Shown: positions 46,642 to 59,066, counted from the first letter of the stretch. The stretch: DNA of 64,000 bases from Apiotrichum sp. Y4204 (GCA_025531455.1 JAMYHL010000029.1:682001-746000), one strand, 5' to 3'. Notes: generated by a model from the sequence alone, not told the origin. Numbers and translations: made by a program.

Positions 46642-49600
46642 TCAGAAGACGTCGTCGGCCATCGGGCATTCGGCCGTGTTGTGCGCGTCGCTCTCGCAGT
46701 CGTTGCACCACTTCTTCTTGGACGGCGACTTGGGTGCAGCCGTCGGCGCATCGGGCTGGGCGTCGAGCGTCGTCCCGGCAAACACAGGGCACGCGTCGAG
46801 GTCGTGCGGGCCCTCGCACAGCTCGCATCGGAGATCAGACCCGACAGTCCCGTTGGACACGAGCGAGTCGGTGCGTGAGTGGAGTGACGCGGGTTTGGAG
46901 CCACCAGCCGCTTGCACCTTGGCGCGCAGGCTGTCGCGCTCCCGCTCAAGCTCCTGCAGCCGCGACTCGAGCTCGTCCTCGTGATAAATCTTGGACTCTA
47001 TCAGCGTCTCGAGCTCGGACACCTCGCGTTCGTACTGTCTGTCAGCTGGAAACGCAACCCATGTGAGCTCACCTCCTTCAGTGCCTCGGCCTGCTGGGCA
47101 AGTTTGGTGCGCATGCGCGCTGTCTCCTGAGCGTCGGGTGCACTTGCGCCGTCGCTCTCGTTGATCTCCTGCAAGAGCTTGTTCTCCTCCTTGAGCATCG
47201 CAATCTCATCCATGAGGTCGGCGTTGCGTGCCTGGAGCTGCGCCACCTCGCCAGTCATCTCGGTGACAATGTGGTGGTAGCCCAGGATCGACTTCTCTGC
47301 CTCATGAATCGAGCCGTTGCTCCGGCGCGAGACCGACAGGCTGCGCTGAAGGCCTGGACCACCCTCAAAGCCGTCGGCCGACAGCGACGGCGAGCTGCGG
47401 GGAGCGGCTTCCTTGGCACGGAGCTGAAGTCAGATTGATGTTGACAGAATATAACTCACAGTGGTAATCTCCTCCTGGAGGGAAGCCACCTTGGTGCCGA
47501 GCTCGGCGTTCTTGGTCTCCAGCTCGGTCACCTTGGTCTCAAGGGCGGCGCGGCTGCTCTCAGTCTCGGCATTCTTCGCCTCGGTGTCTTTGAGCTTGCT
47601 CTGGAGTTCCGCAATGGTTGTCTCGCTGGCGTTGTTGTTGGCGAGCTTGGCAGCAGAGGCCCCAGCGGCCTCGGCGCGCATCGTCTCAATCTCGGCACGT
47701 GCAGCCTCCAACGCCGTCTGGTTCTCATTGATGGCGTCCTCGAGATCCGTAATGCGACCGCGGTTGGCTTCCAGCTCTTCCTCGCGCTCCTTGATCTCGG
47801 AGCGTGCCGCTGCGAGTTCGTCCTGCACGGTCTTCTTCGCTTCGCCCGCCTTGTCGTACTTGGCTTGCCATGCCTCGGCCTCCGTCTCGGCCTGGCTGCG
47901 CGCCTCGTCCAGCTGCTCCTCGAGGTTCGAGATGCGGCTCTGCAGATGCTTAACCTGCTCAGTGAGGGTCTCATTGTCGATCTCCGCGGCGGTCAGAGCC
48001 CGCGGCTTGCCGTTGCCGTTTGCCATCGAGTTGTCAGCCTCCTTGGCCGCCTTGAGCTCGTCGTTTGCCTTGGAGAGCTTCTCCTCGAGTTCGCGTATCT
48101 GGCACTCAAAGGTGAACTGCTTGCTCTCGTTGAGCTCGATGATTTGCTGATGTCAGCTCAAGCCCCAAATATACACTTACGTTGCCAGCGAGGGTCAGCT
48201 CATCAACCAGGCGCTTGAGCTCCGAGATCTCCAGCTCGGCGGCCTCGGCCCGCTCCTCGACAACGCGCACCTCGGCACGCTTGGCCTCCATGCCGGCTTC
48301 CAGCTCGCCCGCGGCCCGCTCGGCGGCGAGTTCCATCTCCGACTTGAGCTTGGCGGCCTCCGCCGTCTTTGCGACTAACTCCTCCTCGAGCTTCTTGCCG
48401 TTCGCCTGTAGCTCCTCCACCTTAGCGCGGATCTCGCCTGCGCTGCCGTCCGAGGTAAGGAGCTGTGTCTGCAGATCGGCGACCTCCTTCTTCCCCAGCT
48501 CCACTTGGCGTTGGAGCTCCTCCACTTGCGCCAGCGAGTTGTTTTCCCGCTCCCCCTGGGCCTGCTCGGCAAGCGCGACCTGCTCCTCAAGCTCCGCATT
48601 CCGGCGCTTGAGGTCGAAAATCTCCGCCTCGAGTACAGCCGTTGATGCAGAGTTCGTCTCTGAGCTGGCGCTGGCTATGGATTGCCTCGGCTGAGGACTG
48701 GGCGGAGGCGGCATCATGTCGGTCGTGCGGCGCCCAGCCTTTGGCGTTGTCAGCGCATTGCCCAGGCTGGGACGTCCAACGCGCGAGGCAGTCAGTGGGG
48801 GTCGTGCTTTAGGAGTAGTAGCCGTGCTCGCAGTCAACGACTTGGATGCAGGCTTAGGTGTCGTCGTCGGTGTGCCAGTAGGTGTCGGACCCCGCTCGTT
48901 GAGCTGCTTTGCAGTCATGTTCAGATACTTGCTCGCTCTTGATCCAGCGGTGATCTTGGCCTCTGTGCGAGCGGCATTCGTCGCGGTGCTGTTGCCGAGA
49001 AGCGTGCGCCGGCCAGCTTCGCCGTCGTCGTCCTTGGGCCGCGCCTGCACGGAGCGCGTCCCGAAACTGGGCGTTGTCGCGCCCCTCCTGACGCGATCCG
49101 CGGCAGGGGTGACACGTCCCGAGGCCGAGTAGGATGAGGCCTGGGATCGATGCGAGGCCACAGACGCCGGACGAGACGGGCCAGCGTGATTCGAAGTGGC
49201 GGGACCGAGCTTTTCGGCGAGCGTGAATATTCCACAGTTTGGTGCACACTTGAAGTACTCTCGTCTGCGATGTCAGATTAAACGTTAAACGTTTAAGAGG
49301 CGCTATCTAACTCACCCATCAACAGTGCCGTCATTCCTTCCCCTCCCCTTAAAAGCACCCTCGAGCTCGACGCCTGCCCATGTGCCGTCGCGAATGTGGG
49401 TCGTACCCAGGTAGCGGAGGATACCCTCATAGCCATGGGACGGGAGACGCACGCGGTCGCCGACCGCAGGCACCCATTTCTCTCCTGCCCTAGATTCCGG
49501 ACGGAGATACGGGGTGGAGACGCCAGACGAGGCGGTGGATGTCGTCCGGCGCCCTGCTGGCGTGGTGGTGGAGGCGACGAGGGATGCGCGAGGTTGCGCG

Positions 49601-49980
49601 AGCGAGGGACGCGACGTTGGGCGTGACGTGGGGGTGACGGCAGACGAAGACGGAGTCTTGGGCCGATACGCGCCGGGCGTGCGTGGAGCCTGTATGCCGC
49701 CGGCACTGGACGGTGCAGACAGATACGGCGAGCTCTGACCGGGCGAGAGCGTGTCCGAGTCGAAACGGCTGAGGCTCGACGGCGGGCGATTCCGCAATAC
49801 GTCCTGCAGCGCTTGGTCCATCTCGGGATCCCGCTCTGTTTTGACGGCGGGCGACGCACCTGGACCGAGCGATGCGCGCGGACGGCGCAGTCCCGACGAC
49901 GGCGTGGGGATGCCCGTGCCGCCACCAGGAGAGCCTGTAAGCGGCCGCCCCGGTGTCGTCAGCATCGGGAGACGCGACAT
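46642..49980 (-). CDS. CLIP-170 family microtubule plus-end tracking protein (Bik1/Tip1-like)
   Basis: Tracks growing microtubule ends. Exons are 49316–49980, 48181–49264, 47460–48146, 47073–47423 and 46642–47034 (1059 aa). A Ser/Pro/Arg-rich N-terminus leads to one CAP-Gly domain (residues ~170–240: VGDRVRLPSHGYEGILRYLG, GTWAGVELEGAF, GRNDGTVDGREYFKC). The usual GKNDG tubulin/EEY-binding motif has Arg for Lys here. After a basic Ser/Thr-Pro linker come about 550 residues of coiled coil, then two CCHC-like zinc knuckles at the end (CELCEGPHDLDACPVF and CNDCESDAHNTAECPMADDVF), as in CLIP-170. The acidic last residues resemble the EEY/F-type tail (…DDVF). Fungal relatives are Bik1 and Tip1, cargoes of kinesin-7 motors. 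Confidence 0.95.
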
Positions 49981-51500
49981 GGCGGGGGGGTTAGAGACGG
50001 TGGTGGTAGTGTTTGTTGTGCTGCGAAAGAAGGGGAGAGAGAAAAAAGCGAGTGTCCGTGAGATCCCTATTTCTATGGGACAGACGCCTAGTGCGAGACG
50101 ACCGCTGCAGTTTGTCGCTTGCTTGCTGTTGCGTTGAGTTTGTGGACTGTGCGTGCTGGAGGTGCTGTGTTTGGAAGGTGGGAGAGGTGGGTGGAATGAT
50201 GATAGGTTGGTTGAACGTCAGTGTGGTGTGCGGCGGTGTGCACAGAGTCTAGAAGGAGAGACTATGTAGTGTGCCCTAGTGTTTTGCGGGACGCGCAAAA
50301 AGGACCAAAAAGAGCACAAGGGATCAAGGGGAGAGGAGCGCGGGTGGAAGTTGAGGACAAGGGGTGGCGCGTGTGGAGGGGAGGATGTGTTCCCTGGACC
50401 AAGGGGAGAACGGGTGCTTTGTTTTTCTGCTTTGTTGTCGTCACAGGTCGTTTGGTAATAAACAATGCAAAAGGAAGGAAAAGTGGAAAGAATGATGTGA
50501 GATGGTGAATGTGATGATGATGATACTGATGGTGATGAGGGTGACTGAGGTGGTGAGAGAGAGATGAAGAAGACGTGTTTGTGTGTTTGTGTGTTGTAGG
50601 ATCTCGTTGTTGACACTTTTCTGTTGACTGAATTGTGTTTTGTTATCATTCGTCACTCCTCGGCATCGTCGTCGACGGCTGGCTGGGCAGGCTGGGCTGG
50701 GGTGGCCGGGTGGGAAGAGGCAGGTCTCCAATCCTAATCTAAACCAAACATTATCTCCATTACTACACTCATCTGAGTATCACAACCCGAGTTTGTAGTA
50801 CATTGATAATAAGCCTGCCGTCATGAATAGCAACGAGTTTTGATATTCTAATGCTAAATTCCTAATCCCTCTGATTAGTTCCATTTTGACTGCGTGGCCC
50901 CTTCTCTCCGCCCTCCCCCAAACTAATTATTGGCATGTTGAGTGATCGATCACCACCCGTAGTCGTGTCATCATTCTCGCTCCCTCTTTATTAGTCTCTG
51001 TGCTGCCCATTCTTGCAGTCGTCGTCACTGTCGCACCCGTCGAGGACCACCAGCAACAGCGGGCGATCAGATATCATAGGCATACACTTAGACAGCAAGA
51101 GTGAGTAAATAAGAGCACAAGACACTCACTCTTTCCTTTATACATCTTGCTTTGAATCCACATTCCCCGCTCCCCACCCCCCCTTGATTGCCCCTCGGGT
51201 ACCTCATCAGCAAGAGCCAAAGAGGGTCGCGTCACACAACCACCATCCCCTTTCCTGGCTGGGTCGTTCCCCCATTTGCCACCACTGCTCTGCCTCGAGA
51301 CCCCTCCACTACCCATTACCATTCTTGTCCATTTTATCACGACCACTCCTCTCTCACCTCCCCTCTCTCTACCACATTCATTTGCTCATTCGATTGTGCA
51401 ACGCACGCTGGCTGCTGCAGCATAGTCATATCCTCGCAGACCCGCTCTCTGCTTTCTCTCTCGGCGCTTACCCGCAGCACCCCTTTGCTGGGCACATGAA
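49981..51500. other. Divergent gene-free region between the CLIP-170-like and VWA genes
   Basis: About 1.5 kb with no gene seen. The half near the CLIP gene is purine-rich on the plus strand (pyrimidine-rich leader on the minus strand). A GATGAT/GGTGAT run lies near 50513–50545. The last 300 nt before 51501 are pyrimidine-rich, as a plus-strand leader. Confidence 0.5.
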
Positions 51501-53493
51501 ATGGAAGACGACATGTACGACGACGCAGCATCATTCTACTCGTACGGATCGTACGGTTCGTTCTACTCCCACTACCCTTCACGGTCACCGCCACCGACCC
51601 CGCCCCGACCTGAACCGGTCACGAGCTATGACATTCGCTATGTAGACGCCATGGGCGAGCACACCGGCAAGTGCATGTAGGTTTTCTGTCAACCACCTTT
51701 ACCCCCGCCCTCACTCACCCCACAGCGACCTCGTGTTCGTGCTCGACTGCACCGGCTCCATGCAACGGTACATCAACTCTGTCCGCGATCACATCTTTCA
51801 CATCTGTGACATGATCCGTGGCGAGGAGGGCCTGAGTGGGCCCGACGACCTGCGCGTTGCGGTATGTGCAATGCGACACACTGATCCGTGCGCGGCCAGC
51901 GCCCCTTGCTCACACCTTCCAGATCGTCAACTACCGTGACCACAAGCCGCAGGACCAGACCTATGTCTATAAGTTTAACCCGTTCACCTCGAACATTGCC
52001 GAGGTGCAGGAGTACCTCAAGGGTCTGACTGGTAGGTTGGTGTGTGAGTGGTATGTGCTAATGTACAGCGGCCGGTGGCGGCGATGGGCCTGAGGCCGTG
52101 ACTGCGGCCATGGCGGCATGCCTCACTGAGCTCGAGTGGCGCAGGGAAGCGGCACGCATGGTGGTGCTCATTGCAGACGCTCCTCCTCATGGTATGTGTG
52201 GCAGCTGGGCTCAAGCTGACAACAGGTATCGGCGAGAGTGGCGACCGTGAGTCGGCACATTGAGAATTGTGGACTAACCGCCCAGAGATCAGACAGGGTG
52301 ACCCTGACGGTGAGCTTCCGAACGTGGCCATAGCTGACAACAGGTCACGACCCGCTCGTCATTGCGCGTACCATGGCGCAGAACGGCATCACCTTCGTGC
52401 GTCCCCCACCTTTGAGCCTCGCTGACCGCAGTTTATGGTAGCGTGCGAGGATACCCTCTCCAACTACTCTGTGAGTGGTCACGCTGGTGCTCTGCTGATC
52501 TCAGCGTGCCGTCGACTTCTTCACCGCGATCTGCAACATGACGTCGGGCGTAATGATGCCTCTGACGACTGCGGACCTGCTGGCGATGACCATTGTCGGC
52601 AGTGTCCTCGAGAATATGGACATGGAGCGTCTCATTTCTGGTATGTGGAGGCTGTAAGAGGTGTACAGTCACTCACCACGCAGAAATCGGGCGCGAGGTC
52701 GCTGAGCGCATTCGGCAAAAGGGCGAGTCGATGCAGAGCGTTGAGGAGGTTGCCCAGTGCGTGACATGACCCTTCACTTCTAACCCTCAGGGAACTCCAC
52801 GAACGCCTGCTACTCCGCAACGAGCAGACCAAACAGGTGCAGCTACCCGACGTGTATATCCAGAATGAGACGACGCAGAAGAACGTCTCGACGTGGATGA
52901 ACGCGACATACATTCACGAGGCTGCACCTCTTATTCTTCCTGTATGGTTACCTTACCGCTCAGCTCGGTGCGCCATTCCGTCCGGCACTGACGCACAGGT
53001 GCCCGGCCGCCGTCTGACAGACAAGTTCCGTCGCAACAACTACGCCCATGGGTTCAAGTACACACCTGGCGGGCGTCTGCCTCCGCGCCGCACGTCGGCC
53101 TCGCACGGAGCGGATGCGCCCAAGTCGCCGACGGCGGGCACAACTCCCCCCGCTGCAACAGGAACCTCGCCGACTTCGCCCTCGCGCCGTATCATTTCAG
53201 ACTTCAAGCCATTTGGCGCTACAGGGGACATCGGCTCCAGTGGCGGCCTCTCGGTCTTTGGCGCGCCGATGCTGCCTACCGGTCCCGGCGGTGGCATGTT
53301 TGGTGATGCCGGACGCACGCCCGCGATGAACGCCGCAATGCGAGGCGGTGCGATGCGCGGAGGCGACGACGACGACGATGATGACGATGATGATGAGCCG
53401 GGTACAAAGCTCAAGCGCGAGGCCATTTCGCTCGACCAGGCGCGCCGCATTGCGACACAGTCGGTCTTCCGCGCTGGTCGCCTCCCGATCTGA
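51501..53493 (+). CDS. von Willebrand factor A domain protein of unknown role
   Basis: Twelve exons: 51501–51676, 51726–51861, 51923–52031, 52069–52191, 52226–52246, 52286–52309, 52344–52396, 52432–52470, 52505–52640, 52684–52756, 52791–52941, 52999–53493 (511 aa). A VWA domain (residues ~58–230) starts DLVFVLDCTGSMQRYINSV; the DxTGS motif is a MIDAS metal site. It continues IVNYRDHKPQDQT, GGGDGPEAVTAAMAACL (a second MIDAS residue region) and ARMVVLIADAPPHG. A helical segment follows, then a Gly/Ser/Pro-rich tail with a run of ten Asp residues and a basic end. The same VWA wording (DCTGSM…) occurs in Dictyostelium-type alpha-kinase VWA proteins, but no kinase domain is present here. Exons 5 and 6 are microexons of 21 and 24 nt. 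Function unknown. Confidence 0.93.
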
Positions 53494-55105
53494 GTCCCCG
53501 GGTAGTAATGATGGACTGAGCACGAGTCGCGCGAACGGCACGAGACTAGCAAAGTCATGACTGACGAGGTAGATTTGTTGGGAGGGGATGTGTCGGGATT
53601 CTAGACGGTTGGCAGTGGTTTCACCACGTCATGCGATATCACGGCCAGGTATTGTGACAAGCAGCAGCATTCATGCATTATCATGTGTAGGACCGGAAGT
53701 CGCCACGGCGACCGCCTCGATCAATTGGCTGTTGGACACTGAAACCAGACACTAACCACAGCCCAGCCGAATCTGATGCGGCAGTGCGGCGACCGCCGCT
53801 CGAACGGATATCGGGGCGGACCTGGTCTCTGTGATCTCCATATCCGACGGCCGGGGACTGTACTTGTTTAGGAAGCGTACTCACAAGCTAAACTCAACTG
53901 AGAACGGGCATGCGAGATGATTCCATTTTTTGGAAGGTACAGTAACTCTAGCCGAGTGGAGAAGAGTCAAGGGAGAGCCAGTTGTGAAATGAGGATTGGA
54001 ACGAGTCAGAAGGGGATGCCGCTCGAGCTCCTAGCAGTATAGCAGCCTAGCAGCCTAGCAACTGCTCATCAGACAAAGGTCCCAGACTATTCTGGACCCG
54101 GACGCTAATCTCGCCATGCGTTTGGTGTTTGAGATACCAGAGTCTCCCGCCGGCCCATCCAACCGGCGATGACATGGCGCATCGGGGACGGCGAGGCACA
54201 GTACATACGTTGAGGTGCGGAAATCCCTCATTCTCAATACATCACCCCACGGATTCCAGTGGGTACCCATGGGGCCTCCCGCGCCCAGATCCTCTTCTCC
54301 ATACGCCATCGGAATCGTATTGCACAACAAGCAAGAACGACCACAATTACTGTACATCTCTCGAGGTGGGCAGCGTCGCGAGGCTCCGCTAGGCCCCGCT
54401 CGACGGTCCAGGCATGCCGATAGACGCAGCCGGTGCCTGCATATGACAAGATCTCAATGGGGCCGCGGAACAGAGAACCCCGCCGCCCGCCGCAACTAGC
54501 CCGCTGAACCCCGCATCCACAGCCGTGACCCGCTTTGGCCGACGCGATATCGGGATTGGAATATCACGTGCTTGCTACCCTTTATACGTTGTCGTTGCTC
54601 GCATTACCGTACATGGAATGCGCATGTGTCCACGACCATAACCGGCGGCTCGTCCGGATCGGTTAATCGGCTACTTATGGCACAACTGAAGATATACACG
54701 GCTTTCGGCAATCTGATGTGATACATTGTCAACAACGGCGCTACATGCAACAGTCTCCACACACGTCATGTGAATGCTGTCAATTGTACAATCCCCCAAC
54801 GCAGCAGTTCTCACGTCAATCACGGCACTCTAGGTCCAGGTCCAGGTTGAGACAATGGCTGCGGGCTGCGTCGCATGCCGCGTCTCCATGCGGTCCGTTG
54901 CCGCTTGCGATGCTATTGATGCCCACCGTCTTGAGTCGTGATATCCGGAGAAGGGAAAGGGCGAGTAGCCGGGAGATAGGCGCAGGGGATGGGATACGGG
55001 TACGAGCTACGAGATATAAACCCCCAACAATCGAGATCAAGATCAAGATCGCAATCCGTATTCCAGACTACTCGCCTACTTTTGAATTACACTACTCTTC
55101 TCACA
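53494..55105. other. Intergenic region between the VWA and amidase genes
   Basis: About 1.6 kb with no gene seen. A small AGCAGCCT repeat lies near 54042–54058. The last part is the amidase promoter. Confidence 0.5.
55015..55020 (+). promoter_or_regulatory. TATA box of the amidase gene
   Basis: An exact TATAAA hexamer lies 86 nt upstream of the amidase start codon at 55106, a usual TATA distance for a fungal gene once a short leader is allowed. Confidence 0.5.
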
Positions 55106-56951
55106 ATGACCGCAAACTGGGAGCAAGCCGCCGCAAAGAAGCAGGCAGCGCGGGATGCGCTGATCCCCGCCGACGCGCGCCTCAAGTCCCCTCCGGGCGC
55201 GGACGTGCTCGACGTGTCGGACGTGCCCCGCTCGTGCGGGCTGCTCTCGGACGAGGAGCTCGCGATCACCGAGGCGCCGAGCGTCGAGGGCCTGCTCAAG
55301 GACATCGCCAGCCGCAAGTACTCGTCTGAAAAGGTCGTGCGGGCGTTTTGCAAGCGTGCGGCCATTGCGCAGCAGCTCGTGAGTGGGAAGATAGGTTTGG
55401 GAGCTGATGGAAGACCAACTGCCTCACGGAGATCTTTTTCGACCGCGCGATCGCGCACGCAAAGGAGCTCGACGCCGAGTACGCCCGGACCGGCAAGCTC
55501 CGTGGCCCGCTCCACGGACGTGAGTCCAGTGTTTCTGTATATCCTGACTTTATGCAGTGCCCATCTCGCTCAAGGAGCAGGTGGGGGTCAAGGACGTCGA
55601 GTGCAGCTTTGGCTTTGTGGGGTTTATCGGGCGCATGGTGAAGCGCCACTCGTCGCTCGCGCAGATTCTCGTCGACCAGGGCGCCGTGCCGTACTGCATG
55701 ACCAACATTGCGCAGCACCTCGGCTTTGGCGAGGCCGTCAACAATGTCTTTGGCGAGACAACCAACCCCTACAACGTGAGTAGAAGCAAAGTAGTCCCAA
55801 AGCTCACTCTCAGCGCAAGCTCACGTCTGGCGGGAGTTCAGGCGGGGAGGGCGCGCTCGTCGCTCTGCGCGGCTCGATCCTCGGCGTCGGCTCGGACATT
55901 GCCGGCTCGATCCGCATCCCTTCGGGCTTTAGCGGGGTGTACGGCCTGCGCCCGTCGTACTCGCGCGTGCCGTACGAGGGCACCGTCAACTCGCAGGAAG
56001 GACAGGAGTCGCTGCGCTCGGTGCTCGGGCCGCTGTCTGGGTCGATTGATGGGCTGCGAGTGTTTTTCAAGGCCGTCGTCGACGGCGAACCATGGCATCT
56101 TGACCCTGTCGCCCTTCGCATGGCCTGGAACCAGGAGCGGTACGACCTCAAGGAGCACGGCGGCGGTGGCAAGCTGGTGTTCGGGTTGCTGGTGGATGAC
56201 AAAAATGTGCGCCCGCATCCGCCGTACAAGCGCGCGCTTGAGGCCGTGCGCAAAGCGGTCATTGCGTCCGGCCACGAGGTTATCGATTACGAGCCGTACA
56301 ATGCTGCCGAGGGGTGGGGGCTGCTCGGCGAGACGTGGCTTGCGGACGGGCACAAGGATCTGTACGACACGCTTGCGCTGGGCGGCGAGCCGCGCGCCGG
56401 GCCCGAAAAGCACCTCAAACAGACAAAGGAAGTCACGATTACAGAGTACTGGAAGATCCAGTTCCGCAAGCAAAAGTTCCTCAAGGCGCAGCATGACCAC
56501 TGGCGCGCGACCGCCGACAAGACGGGTACGGGGCGCCCGATCGACGCGCTCCTCGCCCCCGTGAGCGCTACTTGTCCGCAGCTCCTCCAGGAGGAGCAGT
56601 ACCTCGGCTACACGGGCATGTGCAACCTCGCCGACCTCCCCGCCGCCGTCATCCCCGTCACCCGTGTGGACCCCGCGCAGGACCCAAAGGTGCCCCGCAG
56701 CGACTACTACAATGCCACGGACAAGAAGCTCTGGGAAATGTGTACGTGTGATAAAGCAGGAAAGCAGGGTGCGGAAACTTACGCAAAGACGACCCGCAGG
56801 TGTACAACCGCGCGCCGATCGGTATCCAGATTATCGGGCAGAAGAACGAAGAGGAGGCAGTTCTCCGGTATGTGGACGCCAGAGCTGGCTTTGCTGACGC
56901 TGTAGTATGGCCGAGATTGTCGATGCCGCCGTCAAGGCCGCGCGCAAGTGA
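55106..56951 (+). CDS. Amidase-signature family hydrolase (acetamidase-like)
   Basis: Hydrolyses carboxamides to acid and ammonia. Exons are 55106–55378, 55414–55519, 55558–55775, 55814–56741, 56789–56867 and 56906–56951 (549 aa, usual size for fungal AmdS-type enzymes). The Ser-cisSer-Lys triad is in place: Lys in GPLHGLPISLKEQ (an intron lies inside this motif), and the Gly/Ser-rich signature SGGSSGGEGALVALRGSILG followed by GVGSDIAGSIRIPSGFSGVY. The end, RAPIGIQIIGQKNEEE, is the normal family finish. No signal or membrane segment is seen, so it is cytosolic. A TATA box precedes it. It is convergent with the acetolactate decarboxylase gene (171 nt apart). The exact amide substrate cannot be told. 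Confidence 0.93.
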
Positions 56952-57122
56952 GCTTGGAGAACAGAGTCTCGATGTCAGTAGAAATGAATCCAGACTGCAA
57001 TGTGTTCAGAAGCTGGCACCACCTTTTTCAGTTTTCTTGCAATCGTGATGCGCGCCATTCACTGGCACCACCTCTGTATCACATATATCACTTCCATAAT
57101 ACCCCGACATACATAGCTCTGT

Positions 57123-58015
57123 CTATCCCTCAGCAGATTTGATCCCCGCATCATCCAGCGTCATCTCCGCCTCGTTGAACTGGCGATTGCGGGGCAGATC
57201 CATGACGGTCCGCCATGTCTCGGCCACCGCAATGTCCACCTCGCCGTCGCTCTCGAGCGCGAGCACGTGCCCGCCTGCGCGCCGCTCGTCGTCGATAAAG
57301 TGCATGTGCACGCCCGCGACCGCCACACCCTGCAGGAAAGCTGGGGAGCGGAAACCAATTACCGTGCCCTTCAGCGGGCCGAGGGTCTGGGTTACTTGCC
57401 GGGAGACGACGGACTGGTGTGAGAAGAGAAAGCCTTTAAGAGTACCCACCTTGAGCCCCTCGCCGGGATAACATTGCCCCTCGGCGGTGCGCACCGTGAT
57501 GGTCCTAAAGGTGCCTTCGATACGGAACGCAATGTGCGTGTTGCGCGCGTCGGGGCATAGCGAGGCGAGCACAGGCTGCACACCGTCCTTCTCCCTTATG
57601 CGTGTGCGCGTGTGCCGCTCTGCGGAGAAGCGCGTGATCATCGCGAACGGGGTGATGTCCTCTTCGGCCGGCGTGATTCCTGCGTGTAAGCTAAAGGAAA
57701 CGTGGATTGATTACGGTGACTACCTGCTACTACTGACCACCTATGACCTTCACTTCCCCTTACCACCCTTCCCCAATATCATCCCTCTTCGCACTCACCA
57801 TCAACACCAGCAACCTTGGCGGGATGCACGCTCCCGTCGTGGCGCATCTGGAAGATCTGCCCGTCGAGAATGATGAGCTCGCCCTCCATGCCGCGGAACG
57901 TGCCGAGGCCGTGGTCGCCGTGCGCGAGCAGCTGGCTGAGCGGTAGGCCGTCGGACGCGACGCCGTCCATGAGCGCCGAGACGACGGAGAACTGGTAGAT
58001 CTCGTTGGCGGCCAT
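57123..58015 (-). CDS. Alpha-acetolactate decarboxylase
   Basis: Converts alpha-acetolactate to acetoin, a step best known from bacterial 2,3-butanediol pathways (ALDC, BudA/AlsD family). Exons are 57799–58015, 57450–57679 and 57123–57413 (245 aa, the family's usual size). Family blocks: IYQFSVVSALMDGVAS, LAHGDHGLGTFRGMEGELII (with the conserved Glu), ITPFAMIT, then GVHMHFIDDERRAGGHVL holding the three zinc ligands in H-x-H-x10-H spacing, and LPRNRQFNEAEMTL. No targeting signal is seen. The two introns use host-like GTGAGT/GTGGGT donors, so if the gene came from bacteria it has been resident long enough to gain introns. A second donor (GTGTTG, 9 nt earlier) would also keep frame in exon 1. 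Confidence 0.92.
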
Positions 58016-59066
58016 CGTGGGAGTGAGGAGAGAGAGGGAAAAGGATCAAAGGATTGTCGATGAGGATCCGGCGTGGATCCTGATCGGCAGTGCTAACGGG
58101 CCAAGGGGACGTCTGGACCAGAGATCAGCGGATCGGCGGCCGTACAGTGTGAGAGTGGTGTAAACTGCGTCTGTATTCGATGTATTCCGTTCGAGCTTCG
58201 AGACCGCTCCACAAGATAAATGGTAAGAAAAGCTAGGTCGACGAGGGTCAAGATATCGAGTAAGATATCGAGTAATGAGCAGAGTGGAATGAGAGACGTC
58301 GTCAACGACCTCGCAGCTCGTAGCTCGCAGCTCGCAACATTATGATCCTGCTCCCCGCTCATGATATCACAGGTCGCGGGACATCAAGGTGGAGGTCCCA
58401 ATTGGGCACCAGCTCACCCGGGGCGATTGGCGGGTTGGACCCGCTGTCATTCACCCGACCGCTACTGATCTCTCTCGTCATTCCGTGTGCATGCTTGATG
58501 AGGGACATGGATTTGGTCTTTGCAGAAAGAGGCAGCTTCCGGGATACTTTGACATCTGCGTTCCTCACTCTGTGCACTTTTCTGTTCTTGCCTCTTGTTA
58601 GTTCTTGGCCTCTGCTGCTTGTCCCCATCCTCGGGCCTCTTGACGCCTTGAGGAAGGTCGTCGTCATGTCGTCATCATCCCCGTACCCCCAACTGCCTAG
58701 CTGCCTAGCTGCCCCCACACGCCACGCGAGTTTACTCCCGTTCCTAATGTCTCCATTCCTAACCCATTCGCCCAATACAGATAAACGAATGATTTACAAT
58801 CCAGCCTCTAATGCCCTCCCACCGCCCTTGTTTTGCCTTTAGGGATTGTCTCGAAACGCGTCTCTGGTCCTCGGTTTGCCACCCAATTCCATCCATCAAC
58901 ACCCCATCCATTCCTTTCTTCCATCCTTTCACTCTCTTTGTTTTGACACCTCTCATCATCCCATTGTCCCACTGTCCAACCCACCTCTCAGCGTCACCTG
59001 TACCTACACCCCCTACAGCCCCGCGCGCACCTCTCACTGTCCGACCAGACGCCGCCCAACACTGGC
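58016..59066. other. Divergent intergenic region, acetolactate decarboxylase and UBLCP1 genes
   Basis: About 1 kb, no gene seen. A perfect short direct repeat (AGATATCGAGTAA/AGATATCGAGTAA type, 58250–58277) lies about 240 nt upstream of the decarboxylase start and could be a regulator site. Pyrimidine-rich sequence precedes the UBLCP1 start. Confidence 0.5.
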
